This document shows, one piece after another, positions 1-12,700 of a DNA stretch of 64,000 nt. The DNA lies in NCBI RefSeq assembly GCF_008831285.2, contig NC_045138.2, positions 35,703,115 to 35,767,114 of the forward strand. The letters are read 5' to 3'. How positions within the stretch are numbered: the stretch's first letter is position 1; each line of letters opens with the position of its first letter. A program made the translations under genes and the position numbers. This DNA comes from Nymphaea colorata. Its lineage: Eukaryota; Streptophyta; Magnoliopsida; Nymphaeales; Nymphaeaceae. The notes under the pieces are model-generated. The model saw nothing but the letters and a program-made list of their open reading frames with translations, had not been told where the DNA came from and ran no database searches.

Positions 1-1760
1 GGACCTTCAGCAACGGTTAATTGATCATGAGATTTGTATGGTGTCTGTAATCTCAAGGCTTCTTTACTTCACCTTTTAGTTTGCGGGTAAGTACTAAAAA
101 GTAAAACTACTAAATTGCATCAGGGCTTGTCCTGAATTTAGGGGTTGCGAGGAAGCCAGAAGTCAGCCCGAATTTCGACCTTCAGTTTCAGGAATAGATT
201 GAATAGAAAATCTTAGAAAATTGTCATTGTTGTTTGATTGAATTTTCAGAACTATCCTTAAAACTTTGGACAAGATGAATGCTCGGTGATATCCTCTAAT
301 TAAAAAACAGCTTAATCTTGAACATCAGAGATGAATATGTTCTCTTCCTACTTTCTCCTTACGTTTATCTTGCTCTATTGTGATATAATAAGCTGGCTCA
401 GCAAACACTAGTGAGGGGATTTAGGTGATATTGCCTTCCAAGAGGGGATTTAAGATCTCTGGTCATTTAGAGCATATAATCAGAAATACGTGAGGCTAGA
501 GAGTGTAGGCGTATAATCAACTAAGGAACGAGCTGATATTCGTACATTCGTTTGACTGATTGCAGTAGATGAAATGCAATAAAGGTGTCTAAGTTGGTGC
601 AATGCGGTTCTTAGATTAAAAAATTTGTGCTTGCTGGTTGTCATCTAGCATTCTCACTTTTGAGCAACATTGAAATTGCAGGAAGGAGGAGCCTCTATGA
701 AACCAGTGAGGACAACTTCTTTTCAGCAGTCATGCCAAACTTCAGCATGTCTCAGTAATTTTCTTTCTCTTATACCTGATTGTTTAAGAATACTTATCGA
801 CACTCCCACCCAAATGACAGGCTGAAAAATGATTTTCCATTTTCAGAACCTATTGTCAAACATGCGTTTGCTTTTTATTATTACAGTCACTATTTTCTTC
901 TTGTGTTTTTGTCGTTGTCTTCTCTATGCAAAATTTGGTCATGATATGAGGAATTTTTTTAGGGGTGAAAATATTTTGAGCAATCTTGCAACTCGTGCTT
1001 GTGGTTGGTGCTCACTTTTATTTTGGTGGACTATTCTTTAGCATTGTCACACCCTCACTTCTAAGGGCTCTTTTCTTTCCAAACTTACAGTTGCTTTTGA
1101 AGTATATGTTCCTACCTTGCTGTTATCTTTTTTTGTCAACTGATTAGGCCAACTACTCCAAAGCTTACTTTTGGGGAAAAAAAACCTTTTCGTTCCAACT
1201 ATTTGTGGAACCCTTGTTCACTAAGAAGCCCATATGTACCAAGGACTTGTAGCCTCTAGGCTTTTCCTTTTTTGTAGAGGACCTTATAGGAGAGTGTGAT
1301 GGAGCCTACTCTTTTACATCCCTCCAAAACCCATTACACGGGTCACTCCAGTTTCACAAACACCCTATCTATGGGGAAAAGAGAGACTCCTTATCTGGAC
1401 AATGTATCATTTGATGTCGGCAGTTTTCCAAAAGTTTTTAGCCCTATATTTGTTCAAAAGGACTTTCGTGCACAATGGTATACCTTCTTTTTTTCTTAAG
1501 TATTTTTTTAAGGAGAAGGATGAAGTTTGAAGCTTTTGTTGTCAGTCAACGAGAGGTAAAACTGGAAAGATCCTCGATATGAGCAGTGTGGGAGAATCTG
1601 ATGACACTGAGGAAGTCAAAGATTAGAAAAAGCTATTAGCCTTAGCAATCAAACATCTGCAAGGGTTTAGCAGGAGAATGCTATGAGAATGAAGCCCTAG
1701 CGTCCTGTAAAATCTTGGCAGGTAGCAAAATGAGAGTTGAGGGTGAGCTCGGGGCAAGTG
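1..1760. other. Unassigned AT-rich DNA
   Basis: No open frame here matches a family I recognise. The longest frames are under 75 codons and lack coding character. A short open stretch at about 681-756, preceded by a cag acceptor-like motif, could be an exon of a gene continuing off the left edge. Its translation is not recognisable, so I do not call it. Confidence 0.5.
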
Positions 1761-4700
1761 TAGTCGTTCCTCTGGGTCAATACGTGAGAGTACTGAGAAG
1801 GCGCATAGCTGATTTGCGTCTCTCTTGCGAAATCATGTGACCTATGAACTTTTGTCTAGTCGTGGCCTGAAGCCTTCTGAACTCGAGCAAGTAAGTCCGA
1901 GGGGTGTTCTACACCTGGTACCCTAAGGCCAACTGGTCTGGGAGCTGCCGGCCCAAAGCTCGCTACACGGGTTCAGTAGAAAGCCCAATAGGCACGATAT
2001 TGCACAAGACAAAACTACACAACCACCAAAATGGTGGAGCTTCGTAGTAGCCTTTGGGGTGGTGAGGTATTTCCCTCAAAGGTGAAGGGTGGCTCAGTTA
2101 GAAAAAGAAAAAGAAAAAGAAAAAGAGCAAAATCAAAAGAAAAATCTAAAATCAAAAGCAGAAAGAAAAAAAAAAAAGTGCCTGCCAAGAGATGAAAGAC
2201 ATGAAGGCCGAACTCTGAAGTATTGAATGAAAAAATCTTTTTCAGATGGATGATTCTAGGCTAATATTTGTTCCTCTTCTATGACTTTCTATGAAATTGA
2301 GGACGATTCCTCTATGCTCATGTTTTGGAAATGGAAAGAAATCCCTTGAAGAGACTGGACAACATTGGTGCGAGATGAATCCAGACACTTAATGAATACT
2401 TCTGGTAAATGAAGGCCATATCTCCTGCACACTACGAGCACTCAAAGCCTATAGGGCAAAGAATTGAAAATTTTTTGAGCTATTTTAAAGACAAATCTTT
2501 GCAAAGGAAAACTTGACATCTTTTGCTACATTTGTGGCTCCTGGTTATTGGAGAAATCTAGTTCCCTTAGGACTTGATGGATGCAGCCCTTTCATTTCCT
2601 TCTATGCTAGTCCATTCACAGAATGGATGAAACATCTCAAAATTAGTCTACTCATGCTAAGTGTGATGTCTTCCCCCGCTGTTCCCTAGATTTACCTCTT
2701 GCGCTTTCCCTCTAAATTTGATCTCCAACTCTATTTTCAGCTAAGCTTCAACTTCTTCCCTCCTGCTGTATGTTGGAATCCCAGCCATGGAGTTGTCCCC
2801 TTAGGTCCTGTTTTTAGTGTCGCCCATCTTTAAACCCTAATTTTACTAGTTGTTTTCTAAACTAGGTTAACTCATGTTTTAATCTTATTTAAAATCTAGC
2901 CTTCGGCCTTTGTTTTCAAATTTCATGCGTCATGTAGATCTGGCCATCTAGGCTCCACGCATGCATGGATCCAATAATGTAAAGGTTTTTAAAGTATATT
3001 TTACATATTCTTAAAACACTAAGGTGGGTTTGTGGTACTTGCCAGGTCTTGTGATCTATTTTGTTATATAAGGTTAATAACTACATATGGTGTTGTTTGA
3101 TGAATTTGTGGAGATTGATGAATTTGTTTAAGTGCTACTTGAGCATTTAGTGAAACAGCAGAGCACTCGCTGTCTTTTTTGTGCATGTACTTTGCAAAAA
3201 TATACTTCTCAGTCTTATGAAGCAACAAGGCCCAAGTATCATGTACAACTAAAGCTGTTATGCACATTTAGTTGCTTTTCAACTCGCATCGGTTACTTCT
3301 TTCATTTTGTTTTCAGGATTGTTTTTCCTGCCATGAAGTTTCATCAAATCTTGGAATATCAATTATTTATTCTTCAAGATAGCGGAAAATGTAGCATGAA
3401 GTCCTTGAGTTGGTTGGAATTTTTCTAAACATGGTTGTTGTATTTCATCCGTTGATTGTTCATAATAGCAGTTATGAGTCACGTGTTTCCTCATTTTTTA
3501 CTTTTAACATCTAAAAGTGGTGAGATCTTTTTTGCAAATGCCACAGGGTATCATAAGTCATCATCGTTCTTCAGTTTCGTTTTTAATTTGTCTCTATTTT
3601 TCCTTAAGATCGAATGGCACTACTCTATTTTATTGTCTTAAATTTTCCACTCTCATTGCATGGCCTTGTGAGGTGCCTGCTTTAAGTGGAATAACAAGTT
3701 CTTCTTCAATACGAGAAGCTCAAAACGGAGTTACCATTCCAATGAATCTTTAGTTGCAGGCAATGTGATTTTTTAGTGGCTTGAACTTGACATTTGAAAT
3801 AGGTGGCATTCTTGTCTTGAGGGCTGAAGGTCGTGGGAGGGCCTCATGTACCTGCCATATTCCATTGCTGTTGAAAGCTATGAATTTGGGCCTATAGGTG
3901 ATTGTGATTAGTATTTTCAATTTAGGTTATCATGTATCTTTTAGGGACCTAGTATGAGGGAGCTAACCAAAAGACCTCTGAAACATTCTGATTGAATCTC
4001 CACAAATTGAAAGCACGTTCCTTTTCACAATCTAGTTTTTAACTAAAGAGGCACAAACGTGTTCAAATTTTTTGAATGGATCCTGGATAATTGAACAAAC
4101 ACAGGTCCTTATGCTGCTGTAAAACTGTGGGTGCTAACTAAACAAAATGCTGGTTTCTTTGGCAATATTTTCTGTAGATTCTGTATTATAAATTTTTGCT
4201 GCACAACTTATTGTTGGAAAGTGTCAATGTCCAAGGATGTCATGCACGATCTACTGTCAACACCATCTATTTCTACTAGCACACCTGACATAGAAATTTC
4301 AAGTCTTGTGGAGTGTTGTAGCACCATTCAGAAAGCAGAAGTGTATAAGATGTAAGTGCTTAAGATATCTCATGGATCTTGCCTTTCTCATGTCTTCTGC
4401 ACACTAATTGTTGGTTAACCAAGTTATTGCTGCTAACGTAAAATTCTCATTTTGTTGTTTCCACTTTCTTTTACAAATCCATTGCATTTATTTGATATCC
4501 TTAGTGTCATTTCTTGTACTTTGAGCTCCCATGCTGGTCCTAATGTCCCTTCTTGTACTTTGAGCTATCATGTTGGTCCCGTTGTCGCCTACTGTACCTG
4601 GAAAGAGGAGAGTACCACTTCCACCTTTTATGGCAGGAGTAAGAAAGTTACTCTGAAAATAACTCCATGAGGACTGCATTTTTAGCCAAATTCTCTCTTT

Positions 4701-5147
4701 CTTTCTTGTTACATCTCTTCTCTATCCAGGTAAAGAAAATATCTGTACAAACTTCAAATTGTCTGAGATAAGCCTATGATGCTGATCCAAATTCTGCCCA
4801 TAGCTGCAGTTTGCACTTTACACTCTAAAAGTCTATGAAACTAGGACTGCTACTAGTGTGAACAAGCGGATCTCAAGGAAGTGCACATCCATTTTAAACA
4901 TTGCATTTAGTTCCCCTTTTGCTGATTTAGTTTCACAATAGGATCAATAGAATGCCTTTTCTCCTTGATATGCTAGGTCCTCTCAATGTACTTTTTTGGT
5001 TGTTCACTTGAATGTTGAAAAACGAGGCCATTACTGTGCTCATATGAAATTCTCAAAATTTTGGAAATTTTTGAACTTCGGTGGTGGGTTAAGGTAGCAT
5101 GTTGATAATTGTTTCTAGATTTGTGTATCATTCTTTAGGTAAACAGT

Positions 5148-6665
5148 GGCTCGCCTATTAATATTGTTTTTATCTTCAGTGTTCTCCCTAATTAAAATTC
5201 AAATGTATTAGTAACGCTCGTTGTATCTGGTTTTCTTGATGTATCAAACTCATAAACTGATTTTGTAATCAACCATTCTCTCATAAGTCTCCTTTTGCTA
5301 GGTTGAATTTCCTATTCAGGATGCTGTTAAATTATACTCAGAGAAACTAAAATTGATCAGCCTTGGTGAATCTCTCATTCTTTTGGCTTTATTTTCAAAT
5401 TTTGTGTTTGTTGGTAGCATGTCAGCTTGGCCAGGTGACTTGTATGCTTGCTCTGCCGAAGGCATGCTGAGTTTAGCTCTTCAAACTCCGGTGAAGTTTA
5501 TTGCTTTCAATAATTAAAGGAAAAGGAAAAATGCCAATATTGCTAATACGAAGTCTTGCATGTCTCATCTAGATTTTGGCTGGTGTCCTAATTATCTAAA
5601 TGCCCTGGCTGTGGTGAAGTCCAGATGAAGAAGCATGGTGATCCAGACGTCAATTACCATACCTAGAGCTATGGATTGTTTTTAGTTAGGGGCATATGTA
5701 TTGTTCACATTTTTTGAATGCCAAATGCCCTTTGATTTATTGGTTATATTTGGTCATATTTAAGGATATGCTCACATTTGTTGTTAAAAGGGCTCGTCTT
5801 TCTTTCTGGCACAAGTTTGAACGAAAATCGAAGCCTGGATCTTCCTAGGAGCAGTGACGAAACCCTTTACAGTGCACACCTATAAAATCTGCTTGTGCAA
5901 GAAACGACATCCATGGAGCTTCAAATGTGGTGTTATGCTGGATAGCCAAGGCCCACTCCCGTTTCCACTGTAACAACCGCCCTGGGTCTAAACGTTGCTG
6001 GGCTTTGCTAAGTGATACAACTAAAAACAGGCCAAAAGCAAACAACAAATTAAGTTAAATAATTGATCTGCTTATGAAATTAAAATTACATACTTCAATG
6101 TCTAAAGCTTTGAGGGCAAAAAGAAAGAGCCTGAGGTTACTGCTGTTGAAGTTGTTTTCTTGTGTAGAAAGGGAAAAAAAATCAGCCTATATGTGGCGGT
6201 GGATGGGCATGATAAGAAACATTGCATTTTCTATCCTTCATCGCCAACGAATTCCTATATTCATCGATAGCCCCTCCATGTGAGTGTCATTGAAGTTAGA
6301 ACTCTAGTTACTTTTCTTGTGAATATCTTGTGGATAATAAAATTAAATATTTGAATCAGTATATTTCCAGTTCACACACAACCACACGTGCAGTCATGCA
6401 CGTTGCTCTAATTATCTTCTCCAATGCTTCTTTCCAAGACTTCAAATGAGGAGAGGTTTCAGGATGCCAGGTTTTTTGCATGCTTTCTACTTCTTCATGA
6501 ACTTAAAAAAATTGCTTTTTGCAGGGAGTTGAGCGTTATTGATCATCTTGAGGAGGTCTTATCATTTATTAGTTTATCATTGACCAGCCATCCTGAAGTC
6601 AGCCGATCCCCTCCTGGGATTGCACCTTTTTCAGGTAAATATTCTATCCAAAACAGATACATATT
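5148..6665. repeat. Older diverged duplication, unit A (left copy)
   Basis: Unit A resembles unit B (7486-9545) in three collinear blocks: 5148-5605 with 7486-7965, 5637-6060 with 8861-9235, and 6368-6665 with 9251-9545. Identity looks around 90 percent by eye, with numerous substitutions, so this duplication is much older than the near-identical 7.7 kb pair. Unit B carries extra DNA at about 7966-8400 and 8440-8858, and unit A carries extra DNA at 6061-6367. The counterpart of unit A in the right copy is about 13070-14590. Confidence 0.75.
6525..6634 (+). other. Exon-like open segment, unidentified
   Basis: A 110-base open stretch is bounded by a pyrimidine tract plus gcag acceptor (6521-6524) and a gtaaat donor (6635-6640). 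In the frame of the 6424-6699 reading frame it reads ELSVIDHLEEVLSFI..., rich in hydrophobic heptad-like positions. The same segment is intact in the right copy at 14453-14562. The older unit B copy (about 9413-9515) is similar but carries a stop-producing change and small deletions. I do not recognise the family. It may be an exon of a decayed or unresolved gene, or chance. Confidence 0.25.
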
Positions 6666-8139
6666 GGATAATACTCACTTGTGTGGTTTCCACTTCTGAG
6701 TTCAGTTATTATAGGACTTAATGGACATGTATGTGCTTGTCGTGTAACTATTGTCTTTTTGCTGCTTGGGACTAATAATGCTCATCTTACTGTACTTCCC
6801 ACTCGTTTTTCTTCATTTAATTTGAATGAAAAGCATGGTAATGCTATAAATCAATTATTTGATGCTACATAAGAGTCTGTACGTAAACACATCATATGTA
6901 GTAAACTAATTATTAGGTATTGATGCCAAATAAAAGCAAAAACCTTCAACACTTCAAGACAGAAAACAAAAAGCAACAACTGAATCAAATAAGCCCCGAT
7001 GCAAACTGCTGGGAGAGTCAGCAACAAAAATGAAAAGCAAAGAAAAAAAAAAGATAAAACAACAAAGCAAAAAGAGGAGGAGGGACAACATAGGCTGGAT
7101 GAGAGAAGTATAATGCAGGTTGCAAGTGGATTCGCTACAATCCAATATTGTTGTCACGCCATAGAATAGGAGGTGTGGATGACAAAACCCCATGATCTTT
7201 GAGATGTGATTCCAACAGTTGTTGCACAGTCTTCGTCTTCTTGTTTCTTCTCTCTCCAAAATAAGCGAATAAAGGGGAAGAAGAAAAAGAAGAGGAGGAG
7301 GAAATATACTCCCCTCACGTAAAAACCAATTAGTAATGCTTTCTATGGTGATACTTGTGCTTTCTTAATGCACCAAATGGTCCTCACTGCTGGTGTTAAT
7401 AATTTTGATTGTTGCTTGTGGTTTAAATTTAAGGCACATTTGCAACATGGAAATCTTGTGTCCAATGCTTTCATATCTGCATTTGTATCGCCTATTAATA
7501 TTGTCTTATCTTCCGGTGTTCTCCGAAATTTAAAATTCAAATGTATTAGTAATGCTCTTTGTATCTGGTTTCCGTGATGTATCAACTATCAAGTATCAAC
7601 TCAGAAACTGATTTGTAATCGACATTCCTCTCATAAGTCTCCTTTTGCTAGGTGAATTTCTTATTGGGGATGCTGTTAAATTATACTCAGAGAATCTAAA
7701 ATTGATCAGCCTAGGTGAATCTCTCATTCTTTTGGCTTTATTTCAAATTTTGTGTTCATAGGTAGCATGCTCTGAATACATAGTAGTGTTCAGGCTTGGC
7801 CATGTGACTTATATGCTTGCTCTGCCGAAGGCATGCTTGAATTAGCTCATCAAACTCCGGTGAAGTTTTCTTGCTTTCATAATTAAAGGAAAAGGAAAAT
7901 ATTCCATATTTCTAATCTAGCATGTCTCGTCTAGTTTTGGCTAGTGTCCTAATTATCTAAATGCCCCTCATATTCTATCTCAGGGTGATGTACTTTAATC
8001 TGTCCATGTAATTTTTAACTCATGATCAACCGATGCCAATCAGAACCAGCTTATTGAATTGCGCAACAGAGATCCAGTTTAACTTCTTGATAAGGTTAAT
8101 TTCTCTCCAGTTTCTTTGCAGATATAAATAATTATGTTT

Positions 8140-8338
8140 CTTGCCATTCTTAATCTCGTTGATTTTTTTTCTTATTAAAGTAACCTGTTTCTTTCTGTTC
8201 TATTTTAAATTCTTCATTCATTTTCTTTCCCCCACCTGTGTCATTCTTAATCTCGTTGATTTTTTTTTCTTATTAAAGTGACCTTGTTTCTTTCTGGTCT
8301 ATTTTAAATTCTTCATTCATTTTCTTTCCCCCTCCTGT
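8140..8338. repeat. Two-copy ~98 bp tandem repeat
   Basis: The segment beginning cattcttaatctcgttgatt at about 8144 recurs at about 8243, with a few substitutions and homopolymer differences. The same pair is present in the right copy at about 16086-16280. Confidence 0.8.
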
Positions 8339-8687
8339 GGCGGGTTGCTGCTGATTTGCTTGGGAGCACATCAGGAAACTTATTGAAGAAAAAGTTGCAG
8401 CTGCGCTGGCTGTGGTGAAGTCCAGATGAAGAAGCAAGTAGGTTCATTGTGCTTGCTGCATGTAACTTAGTTCCTTAGTATATGAAGGCACCCTTTATTA
8501 TTCCACATGGCATATGTATATGTGCATAACTGCATATGTGAATCTGATAGCTGTTCCAGCTTGTATGGATGAGTACATGCCGAGATTATTGTTTATTGCA
8601 TAGTGTTCATGCTTATTATATAAATCTTTTTCTGCTTTCATAAATAATAGGAAGGAGGTCCAAAACTTTGCATCTCTTAAGAAGAAA

Positions 8688-8790
8688 GAAGATGGCAGCA
8701 GTTGATAGCTAGGCATAATTCATGTGTCTTTATGATGAAGATGGCAGCAGTTGATAGCTAGACATAATTCATGTGTCTTTCTGATGCAGT
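8688..8790. repeat. Two-copy ~52 bp tandem repeat
   Basis: The motif gaagatggcagcagttgata occurs twice, about 52 bases apart, each followed by a nearly identical tail. It also appears in the right copy at about 16625-16727. Confidence 0.8.
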
Positions 8791-9501
8791 GAGTCTGAAG
8801 TATTTACGATATTAACAAGTTTATCATGTCCTTTTAAAGTGGCAAATTTTAAAACGGCATGGTGGTCCAGACGTCAATTACAATACCTAGAGCTATGGAT
8901 TGTTTTTAGTTAAGGACATATGTATTGGTCTATTTTTTGAATACCAGATGCCATTTGATTTATTTATATTTTGGTCACATTTAAAGATATTCTCACATTT
9001 GAAGCCTGGGATCTTTCTAGGAGCAGTGACAAAACCCTTTACAGTGCACACCTATAAAATCTGCTTGTGCAAGAAACGACATCCATGGAGTTTCAAATGT
9101 GGTGTTCTGCTGATAGCCAAGGCCCACTCCCGTTTCCACTGTGACAACCGCCTTGGGTATAAATGTTGCTGGGTTTTGCTAAGTGATACACCTAAAAACA
9201 GGCCAAAAGCGAACAACAAATTAAGTTAAATAATTGATCTGCTTATGAAATTCCAGTTCACACACAACCACACGTGCAGTCATGCACATTGCTCTAATTA
9301 CCTTCTCCATGCTTCTTTCCAAGACTTCAAATGAAGAAGAGAGGTTTCCAGGATACCAGGTTTTTTGCATGCTTTCTGCTTCTTAATGATCCTAAAAAAA
9401 TTGCTTTTGCAGGGATTGAGCTTTATTGATCATCTTGAGGAGGTCTTATGATTTGTTAGTTTATCATTGACCAGCCATACTGAAGTCAGCCGATTCCCTT
9501 T

Positions 9502-9605
9502 GGGATTGCACCTTTTAGGTAAATATTCTATCAAAAACACATATATATTTGATATGGGTGTTTACATGTGTGTGTGTGTGTGTGTTTGTGTTTGTGCCTT
9601 GGTCA
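9502..9605. repeat. Contig-end tail with GT microsatellite
   Basis: After the left and right copies diverge, this tail resembles the downstream part of unit A (6615-6680) and then runs into a GT-rich dinucleotide tract at about 9566-9598, ending at the N gap. The right copy has unrelated sequence at the matching place (after 17440). Contig extension probably stopped inside a repeat here. Confidence 0.7.
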
Positions 9606-9705
9606 NNNNNNNNNNNNNNNNNNNNNNNNNNNNNNNNNNNNNNNNNNNNNNNNNNNNNNNNNNNNNNNNNNNNNNNNNNNNNNNNNNNNNNNNNNNNNNN
9701 NNNNN
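9606..9705. other. Assembly gap of 100 N
   Basis: Exactly 100 unknown bases. A round 100-N run is a conventional placeholder for a scaffold gap of unknown size. Any reading frame drawn across it is meaningless. Confidence 0.98.
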
Positions 9706-12700
9706 TAGTCGTTCCTCTGGGTCAATACGTAGAGATTACTGAAAGGCGCATAGCTGATTTGCGTCTCTCTTGCGAATCATGACCTATGAACTTTTGTCTA
9801 GTCGTGGCCTGAAAGCCTTCTGAACTCGAGCAAGTAAGTCCGAGGGGTGTTCTACACCTGGTACCCTAAGGCCAACTGGTCTGGGAGCTGCCGGCCCAAA
9901 GCTCGCTACACGGGTTCAGTAGAAAGCCCAATAGGCACGATATTGCACAAGACAAAACTACACAACCACCAAAATGGTGGAGCTTCGTAGTAGCCTTGGG
10001 GTGGTGAGGTATTTCCTCAAAGGTGAAGGGTGGCTCAGTTAGAAAAGAAAAAGAAAAAGAAAGAGCAAAATCAAAAGAAAATCTAAAATCAAAGCAGAAA
10101 GAAAAAAAAAAAGTGCCTGCAAGAATGAAAGACATGAAGGCCGAACTCTGAAGTATTGAATGAAAAATCTTTTTCAGATGGATGATTCTAGGCTAATATT
10201 TGTTCCTCTTCTATGACTTTCTATGAAATTGAGGACGATTCCTCTATGCTCATGTTTTGGAAATGGAAAGAAATCCCTTGAAGAGACTGGACAACATTGG
10301 TGCGAGATGAATCCAGACACTTAATGAATACTTCTGGTAAATGAAGGCCATATCTCCTGCACACTACGAGCACTCAAAGCCTATAGGGCAAAGAATTGAA
10401 AATTTTTTGAGCTATTTTAAAGACAAATCTTTGCAAAGGAAAACTTGACATCTTTTGCTACATTTGTGGCTCCTGGTTATTGGAGAAATCTAGTTCCCTT
10501 AGGACTTGATGGATGCAGCCCTTTCATTTCCTTCTATGCTAGTCCATTCACAGAATGGATGAAACATCTCAAAATTAGTCTACTCATGCTAAGTGTGATG
10601 TCTTCCCCCGCTGTTCCCTAGATTTACCTCTTGCGCTTTCCCTCTAAATTTGATCTCCAACTCTATTTTCAGCTAAGCTTCAACTTCTTCCCTCCTGCTG
10701 TATGTTGGAATCCCAGCCATGGAGTTGTCCCTTAGGTCCTGTTTTTAGTGTCGCCCATCTTTAACCCTAATTTTACTAGTTGTTTTCTAAACTAGGTTAA
10801 CTCATGTTTAATCTTATTTAAAATCTAGCCTCGGCCTTTGTTTTCAAATTTCATGCGTCATGTAGATCTGGCCATCTAGGCTCCACGCATGCATGGATCC
10901 AATAATGTAAAGGTTTTTAAAGTATATTTTACATATTCTTAAAACACTAAGGTGGGTTTGTGGTACTTGCCAGGTCTTGTGATCTATTTTGTTATATAAG
11001 GTTAATAACTACATATGGTGTTGTTTGATGAATTTGTGGAGATTGATGAATTTGTTTAAGTGCTACTTGAGCATTTAGTGAAACAGCAGAGCACTCGCTG
11101 TCTTTTTTGTGCATGTACTTTGCAAAAATATACTTCTCAGTCTTATGAAGCAACAAGGCCCAAGTATCATGTACAACTAAAGCTGTTATGCACATTTAGT
11201 TGCTTTTCAACTCGCATCGGTTACTTCTTTCATTTTGTTTTCAGGATTGTTTTTCCTGCATGAAGTTTCATCAAATCTTGGAATATCAATTATTTATTCT
11301 TCAAGATAGCGGAAATGTAGCATGAAGTCCTTGAGTTGGTTGGAATTTTTCTAAACATGGTTGTTGTATTTCATCCGTTGATTGTTCATAATAGCAGTTA
11401 TGAGTCACGTGTTTCCTCATTTTTTACTTTTAACATCTAAAAGTGGTGAGATCTTTTTTGCAAATGCCACAGGGTATCATAAGTCATCATCGTTCTTCAG
11501 TTTCGTTTTTAATTTGTCTCTATTTTCCTTAAGATCGAATGGCACTACTCTATTTTATTGTCTTAATTTTCACTCTCATTGCATGGCCTTGTGAGGTGCC
11601 TGCTTTAAGTGGAATAACAAGTTCTTCTTCAATACGAGAAGCTCAAAACGGAGTTACCATTCCAATGAATCTTTAGTTGCAGGCAATGTGATTTTTTAGT
11701 GGCTTGAACTTGACATTGAAATAGGTGGCATTCTTGTCTTGAGGGCTGAAGGTCGTGGGAGGGCCTCATGTACCTGCCATATTCCATTGCTGTTGAAAGC
11801 TATGAATTTGGGCCTATAGGTGATTGTGATTAGTATTTTCAATTTAGGTTATCATGTATCTTTTAGGGACCTAGTATGAGGAGCTAACCAAAAGACCTCT
11901 GAAACATTCTGATTGAATCTCCACAAATTGAAAGCACGTTCCTTTTCACAATCTAGTTTTAACTAAAGAGGCACAAACGTGTTCAAATTTTTTGAATGGA
12001 TCCTGGATAATTGAACAAACACAGGTCCTTATGCTGCTGTAAAACTGTGGGTGCTAACTAAACAAAATGCTGGTTTCTTTGGCAATATTTTCTGTAGATT
12101 CTGTATTATAAATTTTTGCTGCACAACTTATTGTTGGAAAGTGTCAATGTCCAAGGATGTCATGCACGATCTACTGTCAACACCATCTATTTCTACTAGC
12201 ACACCTGACATAGAAATTTCAAGTCTTGTGGAGTGTTGTAGCACCATTCAGAAAGCAGAAGTGTATAAGATGTAAGTGCTTAAGATATCTCATGGATCTT
12301 GCCTTTCTCATGTCTTCTGCACACTAATTGTTGGTTAACCAAGTTATTGCTGCTAACGTAAAATTCTCATTTTGTTGTTTCCACTTTCTTTTACAAATCC
12401 ATTGCATTTATTTGATATCCTTAGTGTCATTTCTTGTACTTTGAGCTCCCATGCTGGTCCTAATGTCCCTTCTTGTACTTTGAGCTATCATGTTGGTCCC
12501 GTTGTCGCCTACTGTACCTGGAAAGAGGAGAGTACCACTTCCACCTTTTATGGCAGGAGTAAGAAAGTTACTCTGAAATAACTCCATGAGGACTGCATTT
12601 TTAGCCAAATTCTCTCTTTCTTTCTTGTTACATCTCTTCTCTATCCAGGTAAAGAAAATATCTGTACAAACTTCAAATTGTCTGAGATAAGCCTATGATG

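Larger units (their letters stand above)
1761..9501. repeat. Left copy of a ~7.74 kb near-identical direct duplication
   Basis: This segment aligns end to end with 9706-17440 at an offset of 7,920-7,945 bases. The first matching bases (tagtcgttcctctgggtcaa) lie at 1761 and 9706, and the match ends at gattcccttt (9501 and 17440). Most differences are one-base indels, often in homopolymers, with only a few substitutions. In this copy, missing bases become frequent towards its right end (about 7800-9450), next to the N gap. That is the pattern of a low-coverage contig end. No complete gene is recognised inside; exon-like scraps are listed separately. Confidence 0.9.
7486..9545. repeat. Older diverged duplication, unit B (left copy)
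   Basis: This is the partner of unit A at 5148-6665. It contains two small internal tandem duplications (8140-8338 and 8688-8790). A short open segment around 8360-8428 reads REHIRKLIEEKVAAALAV before stopping. It looks exon-like but is not recognised. The right-copy counterpart runs from about 15415 to 17440. Confidence 0.7.

Noticed and set aside
3132..3428. 98-codon frame, shorter in the second copy (11060-11263)
   Set aside because: One-base differences between the copies change its length, the translation has no family features, and it lacks splice context. Treated as chance.
5845..6048. Minus-strand frame repeated at 13770-13973 and 16953-17156, with a plus-strand Cys-rich frame opposite near 9000-9229
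   Set aside because: It recurs only because the DNA is duplicated. The Cys/His spacing on the plus strand fits no zinc-finger class, and there is no conserved start context.
9467..9782. Reading frames running through the 100-N gap
   Set aside because: They consist largely of unknown residues and join two contigs, so they carry no information.
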